From assembly GCF_964355755.1 (NCBI RefSeq), contig NC_092672.1, forward strand, positions 37,196,501-37,260,500: a stretch of DNA of 64,000 nt. Direction: 5' to 3'. This document shows positions 34,149 through 45,600 of this stretch, piece after piece; the stretch's first letter is position 1; each line of letters begins with the position of its first letter. The notes under the pieces are model-generated. The model was not told the origin of the DNA. It worked only from the letters and a program-made list of their open reading frames with translations, and searched no databases. The DNA is from Antedon mediterranea. Lineage: Eukaryota > Echinodermata > Crinoidea > Comatulida > Antedonidae. Made by a program: the position numbers and the translations under genes.

Positions 34149-34480
34149 ACGCAAAGTGAGTGAAGGCCAAGCGGTTAAGACAGTGGAACCGTAATAACTT
34201 AGCCTATTAACAGCAAGGATTCGAGCCTCACTCGCTCCATGGTCCTGGTGGTAGAACCAGTTTTCTCGGATAAGGACTATAAACCGTAGGTCCAGTGTAC
34301 ACATCTAGCTCATGTGCACTTTAAAGAACCTAGTACATCTTTCGAGACGACTAGGGAGTTACCCCGGTGAACTAGTACACATCCACACTGGCATAACTGA
34401 TACGCTGTTTAGGGACACCCTCTGTAAATAAGGTGAAAAAAAAATAAATAAAAAAAAACAAAAATAAATTAAATAAAAAA
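34149..34480 (+). mobile_element. tRNA-derived SINE, copy 3 (partner of copy 1)
   Basis: Same head, body and A-rich tail as 23067-23430, with scattered substitutions and small deletions. Confidence 0.8.
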
Positions 34481-34590
34481 AGCTTGTGAACTAAAACGAA
34501 AAACAGGACAACACGTGACCAGAAACCAGAAAATCAAATGCAATGGAGTTTCAGAATAAATAACAAATAATAAATCATAAAAATAACTAA

Positions 34591-35413
34591 GGGCCTGTTT
34601 CTGCTGCAACTGCTCAAAATACGGTATAAAAATACGGTATAAAATACGGTATTTTTTATACCGTATTTTTTAGTACCCCGTTTCTGCTAACAATACTTCT
34701 TGGGTGGTCGTGTTAAATTTCATCTTTTTTACCCAAATTGCCATTCATTTATTTGATCGATAATTAAAAGTTGAAATAAAGGAAGTTTTACGTCTCACTT
34801 TCAACAGCCTAGCCCTAGTGATAGAGATGTTGTGAGAGCACAGAAAACATCGTAATGGGGACAATTAATTCGTTCCCTCCCCGAGTTATTGTATTTTGCA
34901 ATGTTGTACTGCTTTCGCAGGCTCTTCAGCTTTGAGTTTACTTGCTTTGGAGACAAGTTTATTCCATACTCCTGCTTTATTTTTTTAGAAATGTCTTTAT
35001 AAATGTGGTTGTCCCTTTTATTACCTTTTAGTTGGTCAGACATTTTAGCTTCCCCACACACATTTATTTAGTAAAACTGTGACGTATTCGCTCCACATTT
35101 TCGCCGAATATATCTATACATGTGTGTAAAGCAGCTAACAGCGACAGAAAATAAAAACACGAATGGTGACCTTTTGTCATGTAAAAAAAAAATACGGTAT
35201 TTTTTATTGGCAGCAGAAACGGGTACAAAAAATACGGTATAAATTTGTAAATACCGTATTTTATCCACAAATTTTGTGGGGAAAATACGGTATACAAAAT
35301 ACGGTATATTTTTTATGAGCGCAGTTTCTGCTGCCAAAAATATACCGTATATATACGGTATTCAAAAAATACCGTATAATATACGGTGTTTAGTTGGCAG
35401 CAGAAACAGGGCC
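34591..35413 (-). mobile_element. PIF/Harbinger-type DNA transposon with Myb-like ORF, 823 bp
   Basis: Terminal inverted repeats GGGCCTGTTTCTGCTGC / GCAGCAGAAACAGGGCC flanked by TAA (34588-34590, 35414-35416). The empty site is preserved in copy A (AACTAATTTATA at about 23548). A 3-bp TWA target duplication and GGGCC-type ends are Harbinger hallmarks. Both subterminal regions carry clustered ATACGGTAT palindromes. No transposase is present, so it is non-autonomous. Confidence 0.85.
34801..35061 (-). CDS. Myb/SANT-like protein fragment of the Harbinger element
   Basis: An 86-codon frame: KDISKKIKQEYGINLSPKQ, then VNSKLKSLRKQYNIAKYNNS. This resembles the Myb/SANT-like (trihelix/MADF-type) DNA-binding domain encoded as the second protein of PIF/Harbinger elements, which helps bring transposase to the ends. 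Only this domain is left; a tryptophan-based first helix is not evident. Confidence 0.6.
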   Translation of the reverse strand: MCGEAKMSDQLKGNKRDNHIYKDISKKIKQEYGINLSPKQVNSKLKSLRKQYNIAKYNNSGRERINCPHYDVFCALTTSLSLGLGC

Positions 35414-36532
35414 TAATTTATATATAATCGGTGTGAGTAAACATCCTGAAATTGAAGACAACATTTTCCCTGAATTTTGGTTATTGATATTTATAAATAA
35501 AACATTAGGTTACATGAGTAGAAAAACAGGATGTGAATGAAAATAGGTTCGTAGGCCTGTATTGCTACTAATAGTTCTGTAGGGATTTGTTTCATTTTCT
35601 TTCTCGTACTAAAATCTATTCATACAATGTCAATCAATCAAAATCAATCAATAATAACATAACCCATTTTCTTTTCTCTTTCAACAAAATAACAATTTAA
35701 ATATAAATAATAAAGAGGCAAACCCCGGGAAGAACATAATTTGGTCTCCCTCCAAAAAAAAACGTGTGGCGGGTTAAGAAAAAAACAAGTTGTAATCATC
35801 CTGTATAAAATCACTTACTTATCCTACAAGACTAAAGAAGACTAAATACATTCGCCAATTTGGTTCAGCAAATTACACAAGAAACTCAAATCGCGAAAAT
35901 AAAAGGTCGCGAAATAGTTGAAAATGTAAAATCGTGAAAATTTAGGGCCGCGAAAATGTTGGGCTTTACAGCATTCATTTTCATCCAAACATAATTATAA
36001 ACAACAAGAAGATAGTGATTTATTTTTATTTCAAGCAATATCATAAATTACATTGAAAATACAAAAAAAACGTGGAAATGTTGAACAATTAACATTAAAG
36101 AAAGCATTGCGGTAAACATTAGCAATATTATATTAAAAAATAAACTATATTAATAACCGATTATCTTAAAAATACTTTATCATGATCCATAATTCACATG
36201 AGACTCACATGTGACGCTATATCACGGAATCGACTATAATATTGTTTGTAGATACATTACTTTTGTACTGAAAGGGAATGTAGTAGTCTTTTGGCATTTT
36301 AAGTACATTTAATTACATGGGACATTTATTAAAGGTGTATTACGTCACTGAATACGTCACGGTTTTTAGTTCAAAATTGTAAGTGAATATTATAATAAAT
36401 CCAAAGGCAAATTACTGAAAATAATGACAATGCTGTACTGGGTATCATTAGCTGGATCTCAATAAAGATACAAAATGAATAAAGCAAAAAGCTCAATCAA
36501 AACGATAAAGTAAAACATATAGAAAAAGTAGC

Positions 36533-36563
<31 letters not shown>

Positions 36564-36664
36564 ACGCGCGTGCGTACAACTGAGGACTAGTGCTGTTCCG
36601 CCGTACCACGCCGAGAATGTTAAAGAGTCGTTATCCGATCGAGTTAAAGAACAATACCATGAAA

Positions 36665-36736
36665 GCCCCAGTGGTCTAATGGTTAGGGCAACTGCATATC
36701 AAGCAGACGGTCCGAGTTCGAGTCTCGGTTGGGGCG
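36665..36736 (+). tRNA. tRNA-like gene with anticodon AUC (copy B)
   Basis: Identical 72-nt sequence to 24843-24914, with the same TTTTT terminator. The flanking difference (a long TA run upstream) shows the tRNA part is better conserved than its surroundings. Confidence 0.7.
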
Positions 36737-36844
36737 ACTTTTTCTCATTCTCACAGATTTCCTCATCTTTATCGTTTCAAAAATTAATTAAATAATTTTC
36801 AGTGTATCACCAAGCGGTTTGGAATTTATTTCTATGCCTGTTGT

Positions 36845-36878
<34 letters not shown>

Positions 36879-37099
36879 CCAAAGGCAAATTACTGAAAAA
36901 AATGACAATGCTGTGGGTTTCAGTGGCTGGATCTCAATGGAGATACAAAAATAAAAAGCGAAAAGCTAAATCAAAACGATAAAGTAAACAGCCAGAAAAG
37001 TTAGCAGAGCTTTCGGGCAACACTAGCCCTTCCTCAGTGCAAGTGTTTATATATAAAAATCAAGATCAAATAAGTTAAAACTGCCTCAATATAGATTTA

Positions 37100-37142
37100 T
37101 TTTAACGACATGTTTCGGGCATAGCCCATCATCAGGTGAAAA
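37100..37142 (-). ncRNA. Hammerhead-like motif (family 1), minus copy in B
   Basis: Intact core elements (GAAAC and CTGATGA on the minus strand), facing the plus copy at 37644. Confidence 0.45.
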
Positions 37143-37643
37143 GAATTGTAACAAAGGATAACATATATAAGTCACAAAATGAAATTTAAAACAAAGAAAA
37201 AAGCTTCAAGTGTAAATAATTGTTAATATGTGAATGTCTCTGGCAAAATTAATGTTTAAAGGATCTAAATTGTACATTTATGCCGGTAGGGGCAAGAGTG
37301 CCAAGCTTTACAATTATTCTTTCTTCTATAATTCTACGAGATGTCTCAGAACCATTACATACTTTAACACCAGAAATTGTAATATCCGAAAGGGAATGCT
37401 CATTATTACAAAAATGGGTGGCTACAGGCCGGGACATTCACATATTAACAATTATTTACACTTGAAGCTTTTGTCTTTGTTTTAAATTTCCTGCTTTATA
37501 AGCAACCATTCCTGCTTTGTACACCATAGCGTTTGGAAGCGTGCCTTTATAACTATGCCTTTTGTTTGTTAACATCTTTGATTGGCTGATTTGTTTTATT
37601 ATGTAATTTTGTGACTTATATGTGTTATCCATTGTTACAATTC

Positions 37644-37686
37644 TTTTCACCTGATGATGGGCTATGCCCGAAACATGTCGTTAAAA
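37644..37686 (+). ncRNA. Hammerhead-like motif (family 1)
   Basis: CTGATGA, stem II GGGC/GCCC with an extra unpaired T, GAAAC, tiny stem III (ACATGT), GTC cleavage triplet, and stem I TTTTCAC/GTTAAAA with one mismatch. Other copies: 27994-28036 (core G changed to A), 25619-25661 and 37100-37142 (minus strand). Confidence 0.45.
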
Positions 37687-37889
37687 TAAATCTATATTGA
37701 GGCAGTTTTAACTTATTTGATCTTGATTTTTTTCTATATCCTGCCTATGCAGCTCTTTGATTTATATATATATATATAAATTGCAGATCCAAATAGTTTA
37801 TCTAAAACAATAGGCTATTGTATACGACTTCCTGATGACTCACTTCTATTAAGCACTATGAGACAACTGTGTCACTTATGTTTTATATT

Positions 37890-37945
37890 TCACCTGAAGA
37901 GTGCGGCCAGCTACATGCTGGTCGTACGAAACAAATTTGTAGTGA
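37890..37945 (+). ncRNA. Type I hammerhead-ribozyme-like motif (family 2), copy B
   Basis: Same core and stems as 25279-25334. Confidence 0.55.
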
Positions 37946-37980
37946 TTAAAACAATGAAGTAACCAAGTTTTCTGCTGTTA

Positions 37981-37990
<10 letters not shown>

Positions 37991-38055
<65 letters not shown>

Positions 38056-38103
38056 TCTCAGTAATTTGCCTTTAGATTTATATATATATATATATATATA
38101 TAA
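37991..38103. repeat. Long TA microsatellite with internal hairpin
   Basis: Runs of (TA)n interrupted by TTTTTCTCAGTAATTTGCC, whose inverse complement follows at 38106-38129. It forms a large hairpin and probably marks deletion hot spots between duplication copies. Confidence 0.7.
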
Positions 38104-38275
38104 ATCTAAAGGCAAATTACTGAGAAAAATGACAATGCTGTGGGTATCAGTGGCTGGATCTCAATGGAGATACAAAAATAAAAAGCGAAAAGCTAAATCA
38201 AAACGATAAAGTAAACAGCCAGAAAAGTTAGCAGAGCTTTCGGGCATCACTAGCCCTTCATCAGTGCAAGTGAAG
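38061..38275 (-). repeat. Penelope-associated repeat block (GGCAAATTACTG family)
   Basis: Runs from GGCAAATTACTGAGAAAAAT to CTAGCCCTTCATCAGTGCAA. The same block occurs at 25393-25560, 28261-28430 and 36876-37045, and partly at 24545-24660 and 36403-36510. On the minus strand it ends in CTGATGAAGGGC...GCCCGAAAG-like sequence, a decayed hammerhead-like core. Confidence 0.55.
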
Positions 38276-38703
38276 GAATTTGGATAACGTCATAGTATAA
38301 AGCTGGCAAGTGCTGCCTGGGTGGACATGAATAAAAGAAATATAACAAAGGGAGCCAGGGTGGAGTCTGAATAAGAGTGGAAAACAAAGAAGGTAGCTTG
38401 GTAGAGATATAAACAATTTATATACATATATTAATGTCCTCATCTTTATCGTTTCAAATTAATTAATTAAATTTCAGTATATCACCGGGCGGTTTAGAAT
38501 TAATGTTCTTTGCCTGATTTGTTTATATATATTAATGTTCTTATATAATTTTAAAAAAAAAGGTCATGGTCGTAGAAGAAGAATACAGAGTATCTCCTAG
38601 CACACCATTACGTAATATCTGGTAACTACACGTTTCTATTAGGAAAAGGAACAGGTGTGGAATGTTAACAATTTTTTGATTAAATCAATTTTAAAAACAA
38701 CTC

Positions 38704-39060
38704 CCTTGAGTGAGTGGCCGAGCGGTTAAGACAGTGGAACCGTAATTACGTAGCCATAACATCGGCAGGGGTTCGAGGCTCACTCACTCCATGGTTCTGG
38801 TTGTAAAACGAGTCTTCTCGGATAAGGACTATAAACCGTAGGTCCAGTGTACACATCTAGCTCGTAGAACCTAGTACATCTTTTGAGACGAGTAGGGGGT
38901 TACCCCGGTGTATTAGTATATCACAGCCACTGATCAGGGAGTTGTTATTACAACTAACTAATAACAACTCCCTGCACTGATCACCAACTGGGCCCTCTGG
39001 GAGACCAGTCTTTGACTGAAGAGGTTACCCAGTATAAATATAAATTTCAATCAATTAACC
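38704..39060 (+). mobile_element. tRNA-derived SINE, copy 4 (partner of copy 2)
   Basis: Near-identical to 28858-29220, including the internal palindrome. About 14 bp of the body (GTGCACTTTAAAGA region) are missing. Confidence 0.8.
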
Positions 39061-39477
39061 CTACTCACATCAGTTAAAATTGTCTTCAAATACATGTTGA
39101 AACCAACAAACTTCTTATTGTTTACGATAAAAAAATATATTATAGTAATTTCGATAAACAGTATAATAATATTTATAAAACTATTACAAACATTAATTCA
39201 ATCTGGCCTATACGTGACCTTAAATAAACTGGAAACATTGTATGTAAATGTTGCTTAGTGCAGTTACGTTCAAATAGCAAAATACCGGAATGTGCAAAAT
39301 GAACTTTCGAAAAATGAACTATCATAACATGTTTCTGCTGAGCGTATTATACAGTTACTAGGCCTACTGTAGATAATGCGCGCGCGCGCGCGAAGTGTGT
39401 GCTAGCATGGTGACTATTTTGTATCAGCCAAAATCTAGACACAGCTTATAAACGTGCTCTTATAGATTCAGCATAAT

Positions 39478-39676
39478 TCAACTTTCAACAGATTCACTTT
39501 GATGTCGTTTTTTAACCATCTGATCACTTGTAATTGCATCAGATTCAGTAAATGTTACATACTGAGTATCTACAAATGCAAGCTGTTGGAGCATGAGGTC
39601 AAAGGTCGAATACAACTCAGCAAATGTTGGTCTTTGAGATGGAAAGGCTTTCCAGCATTTCGTCATCACTTCGTAC
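39478..39676 (-). CDS. RTK exon 9: terminal kinase exon with stop
   Basis: 199 bp including the stop. Encodes [20 protein letters not shown], the last kinase helices with the invariant Arg of QRP, then a tail ending [16 protein letters not shown]. It lies in copy B of the segmental duplication and has a near-identical paralogous exon at 29687-29885. Confidence 0.9.
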
Positions 39677-42600
39677 CTGTAAAAGAGGTTTCATTGTTTA
39701 GGCTCATAAGTTATTAGTTGATTCAGCTATAAATTAACTCCCGCTGTTTTGATTTACGTATTTCATCGTGTTATTTATAAATAAATGATTGATAAATTAT
39801 CTCCGGTAATTTGAATTTAACTTTTATCGATTTCAATCGATAATTGATCAATTCATTATTATTCGAAACATGATGATGATGTTTTTTCCACATGTGCACT
39901 GTATTGTTTACGATCATATTAATGTAATATAATGCTTTATTATTGATGCAACTTTATACTTTATTAATCAGTTAATAATGGGAAAATGACATAAACAGAG
40001 GCACGATTAAAGTGTAATGTATGTTGCGCTTGGTTAGCTGCTGTAAAGTGTGTGTGCATTTGATTTGGTAAAGCCATGAATCTGAATTAAACCACTAAAA
40101 TTAAGTTACAAATATGTTAAAGTTACACAATTGCGACAGGTCACCCGAACTCATTGGCCGTCATTGCATATTATTACCCGTATCTCATTGCGACGATGCG
40201 TGCGTAGTTGATATTAAAATACCATTTTAAATATTTTCGATTGTTGATTTGTTTATAATCTGTTTCGAATAACGCAATTAAATCTCTGGAATTCAATGAA
40301 ACGTAAATTGCTGTGGGGCCTATAATGTATCTTACTTCTATGGCAATGTTTTAAGGTATTATGAACCATACGTAGGCATATTAAAAATGTAGGCCTAATG
40401 AACGACCCTCTAAAAATGTTAATGTTGACAACTTAAACGGTGCTTGTATGGTAGCACTGCTTGTGTCATTATTAGTTGTGAAGAAACTGTACTTTCAAAT
40501 GCATTAAAATTGAAATTATATCTTTCAATATCATACATGCCAGACCAGGTGCATAGACAGCTTTCATGTTAAAGAATGCTAAGCATTACATTTGTCATGC
40601 AAACATTGACGTCAAAACTATGTGAATGCTATGAGTTACTTTGAAAGTACAGTACATTGACATTGACGTTTTTATTATTTTTAGGGAATGACGTCATGAA
40701 GGACTTTTTTGTTTATGCCAACATATCTTCGCGCATCCAAAACGTCGGGGTGAAAAACCGAAAATGCATAAGCTATGTGCGTACACATTTCTCCGGTGCA
40801 AAAACAAATACATAAAAATATTTCAACGTAATTATAGCTGTTTGTTCATAATAGATACACCATCGTGGTCATCCCACCATTTACTTAAAGTAAAGTAAAT
40901 AAATTCTATCGTAAAAAATAAAGCACCAAAGAAGATACTTCATAAAGCGACATGTCTGACGTCACAGCGTCGGAAATACATCCGTTTTTACGGGGCGCGT
41001 ATAAGGACATTATTTTATTAATGTACGGTATGAGCGGCCGTTATGACCAGAATAGACAACATTTACGGACTATTCTTGCGATATCGGCCGCCCATAATAA
41101 TTCACAGTAGAAACACTTACACTTCGCGTGGACATTGTCTTGGCTGCGGCATACGGTACCCATCTATGAGCTTGTCAGTCAGGTCACTAAGTGAGATGTC
41201 TGGATAAGGAGGCGAGCCTAACGTAATGATTTCGTACAATAAAACGCCGAATGACCATCTGAAAACAAAAACATTATAGGAGGATTTATTCATAAAGTTA
41301 ATTTTATAGGGGCTCTCGATTCGAGTTCAATTGTATTTTTTTTTTTACCGGCCCTCGCGTATCACACGAATAATCACAGATGAAGCCTTCGATTTAACCT
41401 AAGTTATGTAATGTAAGTCATTCACTCTATTCATCTACACAGTTTTGTGGTTAAACTGTAGACAGACGACATAATTATTATTCTTAATTATAGTGTGGGT
41501 CCTCCATGGTCCTTGGTTGTTAGTCATGCGGCATATGTGGCCGGAAACTACGTCCATCGTCCACCTTGGTAACCACCTTGGTAAACCAATAATATTGATT
41601 CATTGCACGCTATAATAATATGTGGTTAGGGTTATCAGCCATTGTTTCATACTGCTGATAGCCATTACTCCCACAATTGGGAATTCATGTACCCACGTAG
41701 TAGGCCTACTTAAAATCTTAAACACACATCGATGACGTAGGCCTACACACCTTAACCAATAGTTGACCAATCACAAAGTTATAATCATTTGTTGCTTGCG
41801 ATTGATCAAAATCTTGAGTTATGCGCAGGTCATTGCGTTGTATCCTAGTAAGACCTGAAATGTCGTAAAATCTCTCGATAGCTGAGTATTTAATCTAATC
41901 AACCTCGTGTCGAAATTGTTCTTTTATATATTTTTGTCGCATTGTCAGTGCCCTGAAAATTATTGTCTTAAATAAAGGTCAAATCCTACGCAACTTCCTA
42001 AATACTACTTCCGGAAATTGTCTTTCCGACCGTGATCACTGTGATCTGATCCATCCTACATCCGCCCGCGCTTAGAAATCAAAATTTGCATTGGTATGAC
42101 ATCCGGGAAATATTAACCTTTAGAGGTCGGCTTTTCCACTTCATATATTATTCCTTATTATTATATTTAACAAAAAACAAAAACAAATCTTCACAGATTT
42201 ATTCAAATTAAATTAGGTAGACCCCACTTTAATATTTAACCTATGGTTGACTAATTCCAATTCGAGTTTGCATTGAATTTACTGTACTATTTTTAATATT
42301 AAATATATTTTCCCAGAGTTTCTATAGACAAGTTTATAAGCGTCTTGTGGCACGGATTTGGTACAGTACATATTTATATATTGTAAATGTGGGTATATTA
42401 TATCTCCAATCAACATATTTGTTTATACAAAAAGTACGTTACTGATTCTTTACTCCATGCTGAGCCAATATCAAATTTATTGAACCAAAAGAAACAAACA
42501 ATTCTGACTTACACGTCACTTTGTATAGTACACAATCCTTCTCGAATAGTTTCAAGCGAAACCCAGGCAATGGGTCGTTTTCTCTCAGGAGCAAGTCGTT

Positions 42601-45600
42601 TGTACCCCCGCATGTAAATATCATTAGCAAGGCCAAAATCAGACACTTTTACTGTCAAGTTCTCGCCCACTAGTATGTTTCGTGCGGCTAAATCTCCATG
42701 GTAGTACCGGGTTTTTGATAAATAATTCTGAGAAAATAAATTAATCATTGTATTAATTAATTGGTTTTTCATGGTAAACGCAAGGTTAAATATTAAACGT
42801 AGTCGTTTTTGACAATATACATAATTATTTAATTAAAGATTAATACAATAACATCCGCTAGCAATGCAATCGTCAAAGAGACAAGCGTCGTTGTGTCAAA
42901 GTTCAATTATTGATGATGTGAAGTAAACCAAGATTGTATATAGCCAGCTTATTAGACCTCTCTGGAATTGAACCATTTTAAAGCTGGCGCGCGGACAATT
43001 CTCTTCAGTGAGCGCGGTGAATGCAGTTAGCAAAGGTTATTTAGAAGTCTCTATTATGTGGCCTAATTTGTGAATTCACTAAAGTTGACACTCTTACTCT
43101 TGACACTATTTGGTGGTCAATGTGGAAACAAGCCGAATATTTATTATCTTCCACTGGGACGCAACGGATGACGTAAGCGCAACGCAAGTGAGTTTAACAA
43201 TGACAAAGCGACAGTTCGGAAAATTCATTTTACTTCTGACTAGTCAAATTACATGCGGTGTGCTTACGTCCTTGCGTTACGTCCTAGTGGAAACTAGGCT
43301 AAAGCAATGTTTCACTGAAAGAGCACCGCCGACGTTAATGAGAACCTGTGGCCGTATTCACCAATCACACTCAAGTGATTTTAACCCTAGACACCCTGAA
43401 AAAGTTATTTTTAAACACAAATTTGCAAGAACCAATTGTCTAAAATTCTCGTTATTCAATCAGTTTCCACGTATTTGGCAAAATACCCCTGACCCCATCA
43501 AAGACCGATTATTATTTAGCTTCAGCCAATTTAAAAATTCTCTTCATTCAACTATTACTGAACTTTAAATTGTGCATTTCTTTGTGTAATTACAATTATT
43601 TCTTATAATTGTTGATTGCTCAATTTGTTTTTGCCTTTTTTGTTTTGAATTTTTGCTATTTATGTCATATTGTAGTTTTCATATTTTTGATCTTTTGATC
43701 TGTATTTTATATATTTTAAAGTTTTTGTGTGTCTTCAATTTTTATGTGATTTATGTATGTGGTTTGGAGTATTGGAGAGCCACTTTGATAGTGCTTGCAC
43801 TGTTGGCAATCCACAGGGTACTCCATCCACACTTCGTTTGTTAATGTTGTTGTCTGTATACCTGGAAATTGAATAAATAAATTAAAAAAAATAAATAAAT
43901 CTATGATAAAAGTGTTTTCCTTAGCAAGTGTCAAATTGGGCAGAGAATACACAAGAAAAATACTGGTACTGAAACCATATATGCATTTTAGGAAATAGGA
44001 TCATTTTCAGCCCCTGAGCCTAACGACTTACATACCATTGCCTTAGCTACTTGTCTTGCTATATTATACATATCAGTTTCCTTAAGACAATAAATCGGAT
44101 CGTCCACATAAATCCCATGTTCTTCAACAACCTAAAAAAGTACAAATCAATAAAGTAGTAACAGAAGTAAACATTCTTATTTATACATTTGTCATGCTCC
44201 CAGCCGATATTCTTAATATGAAAATGTATAAGAGTGAATGTTCGTAATGTTAGCAGGCATAACAAATAATGAACAATATTCATAATTTTAGAAGATAATT
44301 TGTACAGTATTAATACAAAAAGATCAATACTACATGCACTGTACGATCATGAATATAAAAGCATTATATTAAATTTATTAAAGTAATTGATAGTGTCATT
44401 CGGGATATTTAACTAATTACTCTTCGAATTTTAATTAGGTTATAAATTATAAATGAAGTTAAGATTATAAGTTAATGGAAACGAATTAACTCGAAATGTC
44501 ACTAAAAACACAATAATTGACTAATTTAAATATTTGAGAAGATTTTTTTTCTTTGAAATACACACTAATAAATCTCAAACATCGAGACTCACTGAATCAA
44601 GGCTGTGAAATAAAATAGAAATAGATGATATAAATATATCGTCGTCGTTTCATAAAATATATTTTGATAAAAATAAACTGTGACAATTATTTCACAGGAA
44701 AAGACTTACCTGTCTACACGTTCTAAGAAATCTTAGCAGGTCACCGTACTTCATTAGTTCGGTAATCAGCAAATATGGTTCTGCTATCATACAGCAGCCA
44801 ATAACTGCTATTATATTCGGATGTTTTCCAATATTAAGTAATAATTTAATTTCATCGACAAAATCCTCTTTTTGTTCCTGGTTTGCTGTAACTATAAACA
44901 TAAAAAAAGTTTTATAAATTTCTGCAACAAGAACAATATGAACCATGTATCTGGGGTGTTTTGGCTTGCTACAACAAGAACAACATGAAACATGTATCTG
45001 GGTTGTTTTGGCTTGCTGCAACAAAAACAATATGAACCATGTATCTGGGTTGTTTTGGCTTGCTGCAACAAGAACAACATGAACCATGTATCTGGGTTGT
45101 TTTGGCTTGCTGCAACAAGAACAACATGAAACATGTATCTGGGTTGTTTTGGCTTGCTGCAACAAGAACAACAACATGAAACATGTATCTGGGTTGTTTT
45201 GGCTTGCTGCAACAAGAACAACAACATGAAACATGTATCTGGGTTGTTTTTGCTTGCTACAACAAGAACAACATGAAACATGTATCTGGGTTGTTTTGGC
45301 TTGCTGCAACAAAAACAACATGAAACATGTATCTGGGTTGTTTTGGCTTGCTGCAACAAAAACAACATGAAACATGTATCTGGGTTGTTTTGGCTTGCTG
45401 CAACAAGAACAACATGAAACATGTATCTGGGTTGTTTTGGCTTGCTGCAACACGAACAATATGAACCATGTATCTGGGTTGTTTTGGCTTGCTGCAACAA
45501 GAACAACATGAAACATGTATCTGGGTTGTTTTGGCTTGCTGCAACAAAAACAACATGAAACATGCATCTGGGTTGTTTTGGCTTGCTGCAACAAAAACAA

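Larger units (their letters stand above)
37046..37760. mobile_element. Head-to-head Penelope-like remnants, copy B
   Basis: Minus-strand end (37046-37248 trailer, 37249-37437 GIY-YIG C-terminal remnant MSRPVATHFCNNEHSL...GTLAPTGINVQF) abuts an inverted plus-strand copy of the trailer (37438-37760). The minus trailer lacks about 120 bp present in copy A. Confidence 0.6.
33645..40779. repeat. Segmental duplication, copy B
   Basis: Direct-orientation partner of copy A, containing the same SINEs, tRNA, Penelope-like remnants and terminal RTK exon. Copy-B-specific: the Harbinger element 34591-35413, and about 1 kb at 39735-40750 that is missing in copy A. Because copy B holds the working RTK 3' exon, copy A is probably the derived copy (inference). 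Confidence 0.9.

Noticed and set aside
35064-35337. Two overlapping frames with aromatic repeats at the right end of the Harbinger element
   Set aside because: Translation of subterminal ATACGGTAT palindromes; no domain similarity.
42439-42636. Alternative frames over kinase exon 7
   Set aside because: Shadows of the [11 protein letters not shown] coding frame.
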